A stretch of 64,000 bases of DNA, from positions 248,001 through 312,000 of the forward strand of contig NZ_CP017279.1 of assembly GCF_001750725.1 (NCBI RefSeq), in the 5' to 3' direction. A model generated the notes under the pieces. That model ran no database searches and was not told the DNA's origin. It was given only the letters and a program-made list of their open reading frames with translations. This DNA is from Enterobacter ludwigii (GTDB lineage Bacteria > Pseudomonadota > Gammaproteobacteria > Enterobacterales > Enterobacteriaceae). Numbering within the stretch: position 1 is the first letter of the stretch; each line of letters starts with the position of its first letter. Position numbers and translations under genes: made by a program. This document shows, piece after piece, positions 37,126 to 46,498 of this stretch.

Positions 37126-37147
37126 GTTGCCCGGTTCGCCGGGCAAC
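37126..37147 (+). terminator. UUCG-tetraloop hairpin after the dehydrogenase gene
   Basis: GTTGCCCGG, loop TTCG, CCGGGCAAC. The T-run that follows is short, so termination may be partial and some transcripts may enter the regulator gene. Confidence 0.6.
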
Positions 37148-37197
37148 GAATTTATGGTAGCCTGCATAAAACGTTAACCGCAGGAAATGCCGTCGCT

Positions 37198-38169
37198 ATG
37201 TCCATTCAGAAAATCGCTCAGCTTGCCGGGGTGTCCGTGGCAACGGTCTCTCGCGTGCTTAACAACAGCGATACCGTGAAAGCGAAAAACCGCGAACGCG
37301 TCCTGCAGGCGATCAAAGAGAGTAATTACCAGCCCAACCTGCTGGCGCGCCAGCTGCGGACTGCCCGCAGCTATATGATTCTGGTAATGGTGTCGAACAT
37401 CGCTAACCCGTTCTGCGCCGAAGTGGTGAAAGGCATTGAAGAGGAAGCCGAAAAGAACGGCTACCGCATTCTGCTGTGCAACTCCGGCTCTGACATTGAA
37501 CGCTCGCGTTCGGGGCTGAGTTTGCTGTCCGGTAAAATTGTCGACGGCATTATCACCATGGATGCCTTCTCAAAGCTTCCTGAGCTGGCCGCCCTGATTG
37601 GCACTGCGCCGTGGGTGCAGTGCGCCGAATACGCCGATGCCGGTGCGGTCTCCTGCGTCGGGATTAACGATGTGGACGCCTCGCAGCATGCCGTCAGCCA
37701 GCTTGCCGACGGCGGGCGCGGGCGGATCGCGATGATTAACCACGACCTGAGTTATAAATATGCCCGCCTGCGCGAGCGTGGCTATAAGAGCGTTATCCAC
37801 CTGAAAGATCTGGCTTACCAGGCGGTGGAATACGCCAGCGATCTCAGCTTCGGCGCCGGAATGGCGGCGATGCAAAACCTGCTGAAGGAAAACCCGCCGG
37901 ACGCGGTCTTTGCCGTTTCCGATACCCTGGCGGCAGGCGCATTGCATGCGATCCAGCAGGCGGGATTACGCGTGCCGGAAGACATTGCGGTAGTCGGGTT
38001 TGACGGTACGGAACTGGCGGAGATGATTTCGCTCACCACCATCGAACAGCCGTCGCGGGATATTGGGCGCAAGGCGGTCGATTTGTTGTTGAATAAAATC
38101 GATAACCCGGATGCGCCCACGGAAAGAGTGATGATGGACTGGCGCTTTATCTCCCGCGCCAGCGCCTGA
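37198..38169 (+). CDS. LacI-family repressor of the sugar cluster
   Basis: A 323-residue regulator. The N-terminal HTH is IQKIAQLAGVSVATVSRVLNNSDTVK (about residues 3-28), the hinge ends NLLARQLRT, and the effector domain from about residue 58 has the usual NIANPFCAEVVKGIEEEA and AVSDTLAAGALHAI segments (quoted in parts). It is the last gene of the cluster, 75 bp after the dehydrogenase, and abuts the convergent ybdG gene with no gap. It probably represses the cluster through the GTAATCGATTAC pair at 33641-33691, the only LacI-like operators nearby. Confidence 0.87.
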   Translation: MSIQKIAQLAGVSVATVSRVLNNSDTVKAKNRERVLQAIKESNYQPNLLARQLRTARSYMILVMVSNIANPFCAEVVKGIEEEAEKNGYRILLCNSGSDIERSRSGLSLLSGKIVDGIITMDAFSKLPELAALIGTAPWVQCAEYADAGAVSCVGINDVDASQHAVSQLADGGRGRIAMINHDLSYKYARLRERGYKSVIHLKDLAYQAVEYASDLSFGAGMAAMQNLLKENPPDAVFAVSDTLAAGALHAIQQAGLRVPEDIAVVGFDGTELAEMISLTTIEQPSRDIGRKAVDLLLNKIDNPDAPTERVMMDWRFISRASA

Positions 38170-39414
38170 TTATTTCGCTATTACGCCAGCCAGCGAGCGA
38201 ATATCGTTTCCGGTCGGAGACTGATGAATACGCAGACCAAATTCATCCACCACGGCGAATATATGGTCGAAAATATCGGCCTGAATCGCCTCATATTCCG
38301 CCCAGACGACCGTGTTAGTGAACGCGTATATTTCAACTGGCAGCCCGTTAGCTTCTGGCGCTAACTGGCGAACCATCAGCGTCATATCTTTGCGGATCCG
38401 CGGGTGATTACGCAGATATTCATTTAAATAGGCGCGGAAGGTTCCAATATTGGTCATTTTGCGCAGGTTCAGCACCGATTCGCCTTCACCGTTTTCCTGA
38501 TTCCAGAGCGAAATTTCTTCATGACGCGCCGCCATGTACGGCTTAAGCAGCTTCGCCTGAATCAGCTGCTGTTGCTCCTGCTCGTCGAGGAAGTGGATGC
38601 TGGTGGTGTCTATATTCAGGCTACGCTTGATGCGTCTCCCGCCGGAGGCCGACATGCCGCTCCAGTTGATAAAGGCATCAGAGACCAGCGCCCAGGTCGG
38701 AATGGTGGTGATGGTATTGTCGAAGTTGCGCACCTTGACGGTGGTCAGGCCAATGTCCGTGACCGTGCCGTTGGCTCCGTATTTTGGCATCTCCAGCCAG
38801 TCACCGAGTTTAAGCATGTCATTGGCGGAGAGCTGGATCCCGGCGACAAGCCCGAGGATCGGGTCTTTAAACACCAGCATTAACACCGCAGCCATGGCGC
38901 CCAGGCCGCTAATCAGAATGGCTGGCGACTGACCAATCAGCAGCGAGATAATTAAAATCCCCACCAGAATAGCGCTCACCAGTTTTATCCCCTGGAAGAT
39001 GCCCTTCAGCGGGAGCTGCGAGGCTGTCGCCATCTTTTGCGAAAGATTGAAAATGACGTCCAGCAGCGAGAAGAACGAGAGCAGGGCATACACCATCACC
39101 CACAACTTTGCGCAGGTGGTGAGCATTTCCGCGGCTTCGCTGCCTTTTTGCAGCCACAGTACCGCCTGAACGTTGACAATAATCCCCTGCAGGGTAAAGG
39201 CGACACGGTGAAATAACTTGTTCTGGGTAATGATTTGCAACCATAAATGGCTGCTGGCCTGCGCGCGCTTCTCAAAGGCCCGCAGGACCACTTTGTGCAG
39301 AATAAAATGAACGATGAGTGCGGTAAGAAAAATAATACCAAAGATAATCACTAAAGAGGTGGTGTGATTAATTTCAATGCCTAACTCTTCAACCTGAGCA
39401 ATTAATTCCTGCAT
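38170..39414 (-). CDS. mscM: Miniconductance mechanosensitive channel YbdG
   Basis: A 414-residue member of the MscS family, matching E. coli YbdG (MscM) over its full length. About five membrane helices lie in residues 15-175, the pore-lining helix is [20 protein letters not shown] and continues into [13 protein letters not shown], and a beta-rich cytoplasmic domain follows ([27 protein letters not shown], quoted in part). It opens under membrane tension during mild hypo-osmotic shock. It stands alone; its stop abuts that of the LacI gene. Confidence 0.94.
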   Translation of the reverse strand: MQELIAQVEELGIEINHTTSLVIIFGIIFLTALIVHFILHKVVLRAFEKRAQASSHLWLQIITQNKLFHRVAFTLQGIIVNVQAVLWLQKGSEAAEMLTTCAKLWVMVYALLSFFSLLDVIFNLSQKMATASQLPLKGIFQGIKLVSAILVGILIISLLIGQSPAILISGLGAMAAVLMLVFKDPILGLVAGIQLSANDMLKLGDWLEMPKYGANGTVTDIGLTTVKVRNFDNTITTIPTWALVSDAFINWSGMSASGGRRIKRSLNIDTTSIHFLDEQEQQQLIQAKLLKPYMAARHEEISLWNQENGEGESVLNLRKMTNIGTFRAYLNEYLRNHPRIRKDMTLMVRQLAPEANGLPVEIYAFTNTVVWAEYEAIQADIFDHIFAVVDEFGLRIHQSPTGNDIRSLAGVIAK

Positions 39415-39480
39415 AACGTCTCCTGTATTGATGCAGCCCCATAATGGCGGCTGCGGATCTATTATGCAAATTCGTCAGGG

Positions 39481-40917
39481 TTATTTGACGGCGTGGCAGG
39501 TCGTCACCACTGGCAGGCACAGCCGATGGCGAACCCGCAGCGTCGCCAGCGCGAGGATCACCATCAGGCCAGTTTCCACCGCGAGGAAGAGGGTGATCGC
39601 CTGGGTGTAATCTCCGTGATGATTTTGCAGACCGTGCAGCAAAATCGCGCCAAAGATGGCCGGGCCGAGTCCAAGCGCCGCCTGCTGCAGCGTGCTCAAA
39701 ATGGCGCTCGCCGCCCCGGCGTCATCAGGCTGAATATCGCGCATGCCAATACGATAAAAACTGTTCACGATCAGCGCCTGACCGTAGCCGACCAGCCCGG
39801 TCGCGGGTGCCAGCGTCAGCGCGGTATTGTGCATTCCCCAGAGGCGGAAGGTGACAATCAGCGCCAGCAGGCCCGCTATCTGGATCGCCAGACCGGTGAG
39901 CAGAATGGTACTGGTGCTGTAGCGGGCAATCAGACGCGGGGCAAACCACGCTGAAATAAAGTAGGTGACACCCAGGGCGATAAAACTGTTGCCAGACTGC
40001 CACGGCGCCATCCCCAGACCGGTTTGCATGGTTAACGCCATGCAGAACATAAAGCCGGACCAGACGCTAAAAAAGAGCAACGCAATCAGCACGCCAAAAC
40101 GGATACTGCGCAACTGCAGCAGGCGCGGCGGGATCAGCGGATGCGCATCGTCCCGCTCTTTTTTGCGGGCGTTGAGGGCCATCAACCCGGCAAGCGGAAT
40201 AATGGCGATAAGCGCGACCTTGAGCGGCCAGGACCAGTGCCACTGCGGGCCAAGCGCCATCGGGAACAGCAGGCAGCAGAGGATGATCGCCAGCAGGACG
40301 GTGCCCGTCCAGTCAATGCTTGATGGCGTGTCACGGCGGGTTTCCGGCACGTAGCGGCGGCTCATGGCCAGCACCACCAGACAAATTGGCACGTTGATAA
40401 AGAAGGCGTTACGCCAGCCGAGGCCGGCAATGTCCGCCGATACCAGCCAGCCTCCGCCCATCTGGCCGACGATAAACGCGATGCCGCCGATGCCGCCAAA
40501 GAGGCTGATGGCCTTCGCGTGGGCCGTGCCTTTCAGCGTTACGTGCAGGGTGGCGAGAATTTGCGGCATGATCAGCGCCGCGCCAGCCCCCTGAAGAATA
40601 CGGGCGCCCAGCAGTTGTTCAATGTTGCCTGCCATTCCGCACAGCAGCGAGGCCAGGCCAAAGCTCGCCACGCCCCACATGAAAAGACGACGGCGGCCAA
40701 GGTTATCCCCCAGCTTGCTGCCGAGGGCAAGGCAGACGGCAAAGGCCACACCGTAGAGGGCAACAATTAATTCCAGCTCGGTGGCCGTAGCGTGCAACGA
40801 GTGGGTGATAGCATCCAGCGCCACGTTGGTGATTGAGGTATCAATCAGCGGCAGCATCTGGCCGGTTAACAGCAATATCAGGCCTGCGCGGCCCGGTGAA
40901 ACGACTGACGTATTCAT
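39481..40917 (-). CDS. DHA2-family 14-helix MFS exporter
   Basis: A 478-residue drug:H+ antiporter of the DHA2 (14-helix) family. Motif A-like GSKLGDNLGRRRLFMWG is near residue 68, motif D1 LPLIDTSITNVALDAI near 22, and motif C-like GGIGGIAFIVGQMGGGWL near 140 shows the exporter signature. Substrates of this family are hydrophobic or cationic compounds; none can be assigned. A GGAG site precedes the ATG. It diverges from an XRE-type regulator across 107 bp with an inverted repeat between them, suggesting local control. Confidence 0.85.
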   Translation of the reverse strand: MNTSVVSPGRAGLILLLTGQMLPLIDTSITNVALDAITHSLHATATELELIVALYGVAFAVCLALGSKLGDNLGRRRLFMWGVASFGLASLLCGMAGNIEQLLGARILQGAGAALIMPQILATLHVTLKGTAHAKAISLFGGIGGIAFIVGQMGGGWLVSADIAGLGWRNAFFINVPICLVVLAMSRRYVPETRRDTPSSIDWTGTVLLAIILCCLLFPMALGPQWHWSWPLKVALIAIIPLAGLMALNARKKERDDAHPLIPPRLLQLRSIRFGVLIALLFFSVWSGFMFCMALTMQTGLGMAPWQSGNSFIALGVTYFISAWFAPRLIARYSTSTILLTGLAIQIAGLLALIVTFRLWGMHNTALTLAPATGLVGYGQALIVNSFYRIGMRDIQPDDAGAASAILSTLQQAALGLGPAIFGAILLHGLQNHHGDYTQAITLFLAVETGLMVILALATLRVRHRLCLPVVTTCHAVK

Positions 40918-40974
40918 GGTAACTCCATTGCGTCATTCAACAGATGGTCGTAGCATCAACGATCTGATAAACGG

Positions 40975-41000
40975 GTACCAGTTCTTGCTTATACTGGTAC
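40975..41000. promoter_or_regulatory. Inverted repeat between the exporter and the XRE regulator
   Basis: GTACCAG-N12-CTGGTAC. It lies 25 bp before the regulator ATG and 58 bp before that of the exporter, so a bound protein could control both. Confidence 0.5.
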
Positions 41001-41024
41001 TGGCACTACCATGCAGGGGGATTT

Positions 41025-41894
41025 ATGGCGCTGATGTCTGAACCCGTCGTCTCGCTCAAGGATGACACCCGAAAACAACTTGGTGCGTTTTTACGCGCCC
41101 GACGCGAAAGCCTCGATCCGCAGCGGCTCGGCCTGCCGCGCAGCGGTCGACGTCGCACGCCCGGGCTGCGCCGTGAAGAGGTGGCCCTGCTGGCGGACGT
41201 CGGGGTGACCTGGTACACCTGGCTTGAGCAGGGCAGGGACGTCAATCCGTCCAGCGCGGTGATGGCCGCCGTGGCAAAAGCGCTGCAATGTACCCCGACC
41301 GAAGCGCGCCATCTTTTTGTGCTGGCCGGGCTACCGCCGGGTGAAGCAGCGCAGGCCACCTGCTGTGAAGGGATCAGCGAAGGCACGCGCCGCCTGCTTG
41401 ATACGTTAATGCCGAAACCGGCCAGCATTCAGAAACCCAATTTCGACATCGTGGCGTGGAACGACAGCTTTGGTCATCTGATGGGTGTCGATTTCAATAC
41501 GATCCCCCCGGAAGACCGCAACTGTATTTATCTGTTCCTCACCCACCCGGCATGGCGCGCCCGTCTCGGCAGACGTGACGATGTGCTGCCCGTCTTTGTC
41601 TCCTATTTCCGGGCGGCGATGGCCGAGCACCGGGGTGACCCGCTGTGGGAAGCCAAACTGGCGCGCTTCTTTGCGGTTTCTGAGGAGTTTAAAAATCTGT
41701 GGCATCAGCGCAATGACGTGCGCGGTGTGGAAAACCAGCTCAAGTTGTTTACCCATCCTGAGCTTGGGGAATTTACCCTGCAGCAGATGTACTGGTACTC
41801 TGCTCCACGAAACGGTTCCCGGTTGCTGGTGTATCTGCCAGTGGATGAAGCCGGGGAGAGAGCAATGGAATGGCTGACGGAGCAGGCAAAATGA
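41025..41894 (+). CDS. XRE-family regulator with MmyB-like ligand-binding domain
   Basis: A 289-residue regulator. The N-terminal XRE HTH contains GLRREEVALLADVGVTWYTWLEQGRDVNPS (about residues 48-77, quoted as a landmark in parts), and the C-terminal region from about residue 115 has the PAS-like MmyB fold (NFDIVAWNDSFGHLMG, ENQLKLFTHPELGEF). MmyB-type regulators bind fatty acids or other hydrophobic ligands and often control a neighbouring reductase or exporter. A GGGGG site stands five bases before the ATG. It diverges from the DHA2 exporter and overlaps the next gene by four bases. Confidence 0.87.
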   Translation: MALMSEPVVSLKDDTRKQLGAFLRARRESLDPQRLGLPRSGRRRTPGLRREEVALLADVGVTWYTWLEQGRDVNPSSAVMAAVAKALQCTPTEARHLFVLAGLPPGEAAQATCCEGISEGTRRLLDTLMPKPASIQKPNFDIVAWNDSFGHLMGVDFNTIPPEDRNCIYLFLTHPAWRARLGRRDDVLPVFVSYFRAAMAEHRGDPLWEAKLARFFAVSEEFKNLWHQRNDVRGVENQLKLFTHPELGEFTLQQMYWYSAPRNGSRLLVYLPVDEAGERAMEWLTEQAK

Positions 41895-42925
41895 AGGTTA
41901 CCGGCAAACAGGAGCGGCTGCTACGCCGCGCACTCAACGAATGGCAACAGGAAGGCACATTAACCGCTGACGACCATCATCGGCTGGCCGGTACGCTTCA
42001 ACGCGTGACCATGGACTGGCAGCGGCTGAGCCGCTATGCCTTCTGGACGGCACTCGCCTGCGTCATTATCGCCATCGGCAGCCTGTTCTCGGACAGCGAA
42101 CTGATGGCGCGTATTATCGAATTCTTCGCTTTTTCCTCCCTTGCCCGCATCGGGCTGCCGGCACTGCTGGCCGTGCTGTTTTATTTGTGGGGCTTCAGCC
42201 GCCAGCGGCGGGAGACGCAGTGGCATTACAGTACCGAAGCGATTTTGTTCCTCGGAGTCTTGTTTACCGCCATCGCGCTCTGGCAGCTGGGTGAACGGCT
42301 GGATAACGGCAGCGGCCACATCGCGCCCCTGTTCCTGGCCGGCTGTGCCGTCTATGGCCTGGTAGGCTTTTTCGGCCGCTCCGGGCTGGTCTGGCTGTTC
42401 TTCTTGCTCTCGCTTGGCAACTGGTTTGGCGCGGAGACGGGCTATATGTCCGGCTGGGGCGCTTACTGGCTGGGGATGAACTATCCAGTGCGCTTTATCT
42501 TTTTCGGCGGCGCGCTGCTGGCCCTGTGCTGGATCCTGCGCGCTGTGCTGCAGTCCCGTCATCTCTACACCACCAGTAAAGCGATGGGGCTGACGTATCT
42601 CTTTGTCGCCCTGTGGATCATGTCGATATTTGGTAATTACGATATCGATAACTGGTACAGCGTGACCCAGGCCTCATTGCTGCCGTGGGCGCTGCTGTTT
42701 GCGGTGGCGGCGGTTCTCTGTATTTACATCAGTCTGAAAACCGACGACGGCATGCTGCGCGGGTTTGGCCTGACGTTCCTCGCCATTAACCTCTATACCC
42801 GCTACTTCGAATACTTCTGGGATGGGATGAACAAGGTGGTGTTCTTCCTGATTCTGGCGGCGTCGCTGGCGGTGATAGGGCGGTATGCGGAGCGGATCTG
42901 GCATGCCGGGCGTGCGGAGAAGTAA
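41891..42925 (+). CDS. DUF2157 membrane protein
   Basis: A 344-residue protein with an N-terminal soluble segment (about 60 residues, QERLLRRALNEWQQEGTLTADD, typical of DUF2157) and about nine hydrophobic helices filling the rest. The function is unknown. Its ATG overlaps the stop of the XRE regulator (ATGA), so they are translationally coupled; a longer frame from 41870 is possible but lacks a better ribosome site. It ends before a bidirectional terminator. Confidence 0.8.
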   Translation: MKVTGKQERLLRRALNEWQQEGTLTADDHHRLAGTLQRVTMDWQRLSRYAFWTALACVIIAIGSLFSDSELMARIIEFFAFSSLARIGLPALLAVLFYLWGFSRQRRETQWHYSTEAILFLGVLFTAIALWQLGERLDNGSGHIAPLFLAGCAVYGLVGFFGRSGLVWLFFLLSLGNWFGAETGYMSGWGAYWLGMNYPVRFIFFGGALLALCWILRAVLQSRHLYTTSKAMGLTYLFVALWIMSIFGNYDIDNWYSVTQASLLPWALLFAVAAVLCIYISLKTDDGMLRGFGLTFLAINLYTRYFEYFWDGMNKVVFFLILAASLAVIGRYAERIWHAGRAEK

Positions 42926-43015
42926 GTTTTGCGCGTGTTGATCGGGAAGACGCAGAAAACGCCGTCTGCGTGAGATGCTGGTTCAATGGCGAAACCAGGC
43001 AGATGACGCGTGATT

Positions 43016-43045
43016 GAAAACGGGCCGCAGTTGCGGCCCGTTTGT
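43016..43045. terminator. Bidirectional terminator between DUF2157 gene and nfsB
   Basis: CGGGCCGCA, GT loop, TGCGGCCCG with flanking AAAA and TTT. It lies between convergent genes. Confidence 0.85.
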
Positions 43046-43046
43046 C

Positions 43047-43700
43047 TTAGCACTCGGTCACAATCGTGCTCAGCGGCAGGCGAGATTTTGGCAGCGCGGC
43101 GTTGAAATCTTCCACGCTGTGGTGTCCAACCGGGACCACCACCAGGCTGGTGAAGCCTTTCTCTTTCAGGCCAAACTCTGCGTCGAGAATGGCGGCGTCA
43201 AAACCTTCAATGGGTACGGCATCCAGGCCCAGCGCGGCCACGCCTAACAGGAAGTTACCGACGTTGAGGTAAACCTGTTTCGCCATCCACTGGTCGTCAT
43301 CTTTCAGATCCACGCGGTGCATGTCGGCGAAATAGCAGCGACCTTTGTGATTCGCCGCTTTTGCTTCTGGGGTGTTGAAGCGACCGTCGGCCTCTTCCTG
43401 ATCCACGACGCGCTCAAGCCACGCATCGTCCATGGCGGTTTTCGCGCAGAACACTACCACATGAGAGGCGTCCATCATTTTGCGTTCGTTGAACACGTAA
43501 GTGCCTGCCGCAGATTTGGCCACGCGCGCTTTACCTTCCTCAGTGCTGGCAATAATAAAATGCCATGGCTGGGAGTTCGTGCTGGACGGGCTGTACTGCA
43601 GCAGGGTTTTGATCTTCTCCGCTTCTTCAGCGGTCAGTTTCTTGCTTGGGTCAAACGCCTTGGTGGAGTGGCGTTTCAGGGCAACGGAAATGATATCCAT
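43047..43700 (-). CDS. nfsB: Oxygen-insensitive NAD(P)H nitroreductase
   Basis: A 217-residue FMN-dependent nitroreductase that reduces nitroaromatics and quinones by two-electron steps and activates nitrofurans. The FMN-binding [13 protein letters not shown] start, [13 protein letters not shown] and [11 protein letters not shown] are the family landmarks. It closely resembles the well-studied E. cloacae nitroreductase as I recall it, which supports the genus assignment. The next genes upstream on the same strand are ybdF and ramR, but a 121-bp gap gives nfsB its own promoter. Confidence 0.96.
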   Translation of the reverse strand: MDIISVALKRHSTKAFDPSKKLTAEEAEKIKTLLQYSPSSTNSQPWHFIIASTEEGKARVAKSAAGTYVFNERKMMDASHVVVFCAKTAMDDAWLERVVDQEEADGRFNTPEAKAANHKGRCYFADMHRVDLKDDDQWMAKQVYLNVGNFLLGVAALGLDAVPIEGFDAAILDAEFGLKEKGFTSLVVVPVGHHSVEDFNAALPKSRLPLSTIVTEC

Positions 43701-43821
43701 AACAACTCCTGGTGATAAAATTCGCCCGCGTGCGGGCGCGAAAAGGAGTGCAGATTACCGTGCGAAGCGGGAAAAGATAAGTGCATTTTGAGCGCTTAAT
43801 CTGTTCGTCTCAGACGAACAA

Positions 43822-44190
43822 TCAGCGCGGCCTGATCCATTTCTGGTCTTTTTTCGGCAGCTTATCGACGACCAGATTCCAGGAATCGTTGATGAGATCG
43901 GCCACCAGTTCCGGCGTAACATCGTCGGTGCCGTAGAGTGAAATCCAGTGCTTTTTATTGAGATGATACCCCGGCTCAACGCCGCGGTAGATCTGCTGGT
44001 TTAACAGGGATTTTTCCGGCTCGGATTTCAGGCTGACATGCGGTCGCCCGTGAGCAACCGCAACAATCATGAAAATCTTGCCACCCACTTTAAACACATC
44101 AAATTCCGGCCCGAACGGCCAGCAGTGTTCGGTGAACGGCAGTTCCAGCGCCACGCGTTTGGCGTGTTCCTGCAGCGATTTACTGTCCAT
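43822..44190 (-). CDS. ybdF: MmcQ/YjbR-family protein YbdF
   Basis: A 122-residue cytoplasmic protein of the YjbR double-wing fold, the length of E. coli YbdF. Conserved features are [24 protein letters not shown] and [13 protein letters not shown] (quoted in parts). It may bind DNA or a small ligand; the function is unknown. The frame is open far upstream, but ATG 44188-44190 starts [12 protein letters not shown] as in E. coli. Its first 11 bases overlap the 3' end of ramR, so the two are probably co-transcribed. Confidence 0.9.
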   Translation of the reverse strand: MDSKSLQEHAKRVALELPFTEHCWPFGPEFDVFKVGGKIFMIVAVAHGRPHVSLKSEPEKSLLNQQIYRGVEPGYHLNKKHWISLYGTDDVTPELVADLINDSWNLVVDKLPKKDQKWIRPR

Positions 44191-44770
44191 CAATATCCTC
44201 GGAGGCGAGTCCACGCCACATGGCTTCAAAGCCCAGCGCTTTAAAATCGACGGCGCGGGACGGATCGCGGGTGGCAAATTCCATGGTGGTTTCGGCAAGC
44301 GATAAGAACATGGCATCACCAAAGGTACGAAACTCATCGGACATAAATACCGGACGCACTGCACGACGGCACAGTTCATGCAGTTCCGGGAACATCTCCT
44401 GCACGGCCTGCTCCGTTTCGGCGCTGATCTTCTCGCTGACGCCAAGCTGGCGAATGGCGGCGTGAGCGACAGGATTACGGATGCCCCAGTCCACGTAGCT
44501 GTTCCAGATATTGCGGGTATGTTCTTTGGGAAGGGTGAGCGTGCGATCAAGCTCCGCCAGCATCGTCTGGCAGAGATCCTGCTTCAGGTGAAGATAGAGG
44601 GCATTCAGCAGATCGTCTTTGGTAGCAAAGTAGCGGAACAGTGTGCCTTCAGCGACGCCCGCGTTCCGGGCAATTAAGGCCGTTGAGGCGGCAATACCTG
44701 ACTGTGCAAATGCAGCGGTTGCTGCGTCCAGTAAGGCCTGTTTTTTATCTTCACTCTTCGGACGTGCCAC
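44180..44770 (-). CDS. ramR: TetR-family repressor of romA-ramA
   Basis: A 196-residue TetR-type repressor. The N-terminal HTH covers about residues 10-55 ([36 protein letters not shown], quoted as a landmark), with a ligand-binding helical domain behind. RamR binds bile acids, dyes and drugs and then releases its operator, raising ramA expression. The start is GTG 44770 (ARPKSEDKK), nine bases after AGGAGG; the open frame reaches further upstream. No frameshift or stop interrupts the gene, so the repressor appears intact. It diverges from romA across a perfect RamR operator. Confidence 0.93.
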   Translation of the reverse strand: MARPKSEDKKQALLDAATAAFAQSGIAASTALIARNAGVAEGTLFRYFATKDDLLNALYLHLKQDLCQTMLAELDRTLTLPKEHTRNIWNSYVDWGIRNPVAHAAIRQLGVSEKISAETEQAVQEMFPELHELCRRAVRPVFMSDEFRTFGDAMFLSLAETTMEFATRDPSRAVDFKALGFEAMWRGLASEDIDGQ

Positions 44771-44860
44771 TAAATTGTTCCTCCTGTCAATTGTAAAAAC
44801 CTTGATTGAAACACGTGCTTTGACAGGCTGCAACGCGCAATGTCAAAGATCGAAAACGTC

Positions 44861-44906
44861 TTGACGACTTTATCATCATATCTATAATGAGTGCTTACTC
44901 ACTCAT
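44861..44906 (+). promoter_or_regulatory. romA-ramA promoter with RamR operator
   Basis: TTGACG at 44861-44866 and TATAAT at 44883-44888 are 16 bp apart. The RamR operator ATGAGTG-N6-CACTCAT covers 44887-44906, overlapping the -10 box and the start site. Binding should block transcription of romA and ramA. Confidence 0.92.
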
Positions 44907-44960
44907 AATCAAGTTCAACCCGCGTAAACCATCGGATGGGGCGCGTTTTCGGGTCAGGAT

Positions 44961-46064
44961 ATGAAAAAGCCTCTATTCATCTGCGTGGTGTTCGTCATGA
45001 TTATTGCTTCAGCTGCGAGTTTACCTTTTGTCCTGAATCCTGGATTTGGCCAGCCACCGCAGGGTGCGCAGCTTACCGAAGTGGAGGCCTCCCCGCAGTA
45101 TCGCGACGGGAAATTCCACAATACGTTGCCGACACCGGGCTTCACCGGCGAGCAAAATATGCTGGTGGCGTGGTGGCAATTTCTGACCCGCAAAACCGAA
45201 AATGCCCGTCCCGCGCAGCCGCTGCCGCTGGTGAAAACCGATCTCGCCAGTCTGCCGCTGGAGCAGGACACACTGGTCTGGCTCGGTCACTCGTCGTGGT
45301 ATATGCAGCTGGCGGGTAAACGTATTCTGATTGACCCGGTACTCAGCAACTATGCCGCGCCGTTCTCGTTCCTCAATAAAGCTTTTGCGGGCGAGTATCC
45401 CTGGCATGCGCAGAACATGCCGGAGATCGACCTGCTGATCATCTCCCACGATCACTACGATCATCTGGATTACGCCACCATCAGGGCGTTACTGCCGAAG
45501 GTGAAACGTGTGGTTACCCCGCTGGGCGTTGGATCTCATCTGCGCTACTGGGGCATGAAGCCGGAGATTATCGACGAGCGCGACTGGAACCAGTCGGTGC
45601 GCATCAGTGATGACTTAACGGTGCACGTCCTGCCGGCACGTCACTTCTCCGGACGCGGGATTAAACGCGATCAAACCCTGTGGGGGAGCTTTATGTTCGT
45701 CACGCCGGCGCAGAAGGTTTATTACAGCGGAGACTCCGGTTACGGCCCGCACTTCAGGGCCATCGGTGAGCAGTTCGGCGAGGTGGATTTAGCCATCATG
45801 GAAAACGGCCAGTACGATCGGGACTGGAAGTACATTCACATGATGCCGGCGGAAACGGCGCAGGCGTCGGCTGACCTTAACGCGAAAGCTGTCGTGCCCG
45901 GTCATAACGGACGCTTTGTGCTGGCGAAACACACCTGGAACGATCCGCTGATCCAGCTGGCGCAGGCCAGTAAAGATAAAAATTATCGGCTACTGACGCC
46001 GGAGCTGGGTGAACCTGTTCACGTGAGTGATACCACGCAAACCTTTCGTGAGTGGTGGGAATAA
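44961..46064 (+). CDS. romA: Metallo-beta-lactamase-fold protein RomA
   Basis: A 367-residue protein of the UlaG/NAPE-PLD-like metallo-hydrolase family. An N-terminal membrane anchor or signal (residues 4-25) precedes the fold; the metal site is HDHYDH at residues 163-168, with further His in PARHFSG, Asp in YYSGDSGYGPHF, and His in VPGHNGRF. In Enterobacter romA lies directly before ramA and its overexpression lowered outer-membrane protein levels, though ramA explains most of that effect. The biochemical activity is unknown. It is co-transcribed with ramA from the RamR-controlled promoter. Confidence 0.92.
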   Translation: MKKPLFICVVFVMIIASAASLPFVLNPGFGQPPQGAQLTEVEASPQYRDGKFHNTLPTPGFTGEQNMLVAWWQFLTRKTENARPAQPLPLVKTDLASLPLEQDTLVWLGHSSWYMQLAGKRILIDPVLSNYAAPFSFLNKAFAGEYPWHAQNMPEIDLLIISHDHYDHLDYATIRALLPKVKRVVTPLGVGSHLRYWGMKPEIIDERDWNQSVRISDDLTVHVLPARHFSGRGIKRDQTLWGSFMFVTPAQKVYYSGDSGYGPHFRAIGEQFGEVDLAIMENGQYDRDWKYIHMMPAETAQASADLNAKAVVPGHNGRFVLAKHTWNDPLIQLAQASKDKNYRLLTPELGEPVHVSDTTQTFREWWE

Positions 46065-46096
46065 TGTTTAAGCGAGAAGCAGAGGGGGAGAGCAGT

Positions 46097-46438
46097 ATGA
46101 CCATTTCCGCTCAAGTCATCGACACCATCGTCGAGTGGATCGACGACAACCTGCACCAGCCATTACGTATCGAAGAGATCGCCCGCCACGCGGGTTACTC
46201 GAAATGGCATCTGCAGCGTTTGTTTATGCAGTACAAGGGCGAAAGTCTCGGGCGTTACATTCGCGAACGCAAGCTGCTGCTGGCAGCGCGTGACCTGCGT
46301 GAATCGAACGAGCGTGTCTACGATATCTGTTTGCGCTACGGCTTTGATTCGCAGCAGACGTTTACGCGTATCTTTACCCGTACCTTCAACCAGCCGCCTG
46401 GCGCGTACCGCAAAGAGAACCACAGCCGGACACACTGA
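46097..46438 (+). CDS. ramA: AraC/XylS-family multidrug-resistance activator
   Basis: A 113-residue activator made of two HTH units only, like MarA and SoxS: IEEIARHAGYSKWHLQRLF (about 25-43) and VYDICLRYGFDSQQTFTRIF (about 74-93). It binds marboxes and raises acrAB-tolC expression while lowering porin levels. MTISAQVIDTIVEW is the RamA start, behind GGGGGAG; the frame is open 15 codons further upstream. It lies 32 bp after romA. A strong terminator follows. Confidence 0.97.
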   Translation: MTISAQVIDTIVEWIDDNLHQPLRIEEIARHAGYSKWHLQRLFMQYKGESLGRYIRERKLLLAARDLRESNERVYDICLRYGFDSQQTFTRIFTRTFNQPPGAYRKENHSRTH

Positions 46439-46461
46439 ACGTGGCGTTATGCAGAAATCCG

Positions 46462-46496
46462 ACCGGGTAAGGCGCAGCCGCACCCGGTTTTTTTTT
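46462..46496 (+). terminator. Rho-independent terminator of ramA
   Basis: ACCGGGT-N13-ACCCGGT followed by eight further T residues. Confidence 0.92.
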
Positions 46497-46498
46497 AC

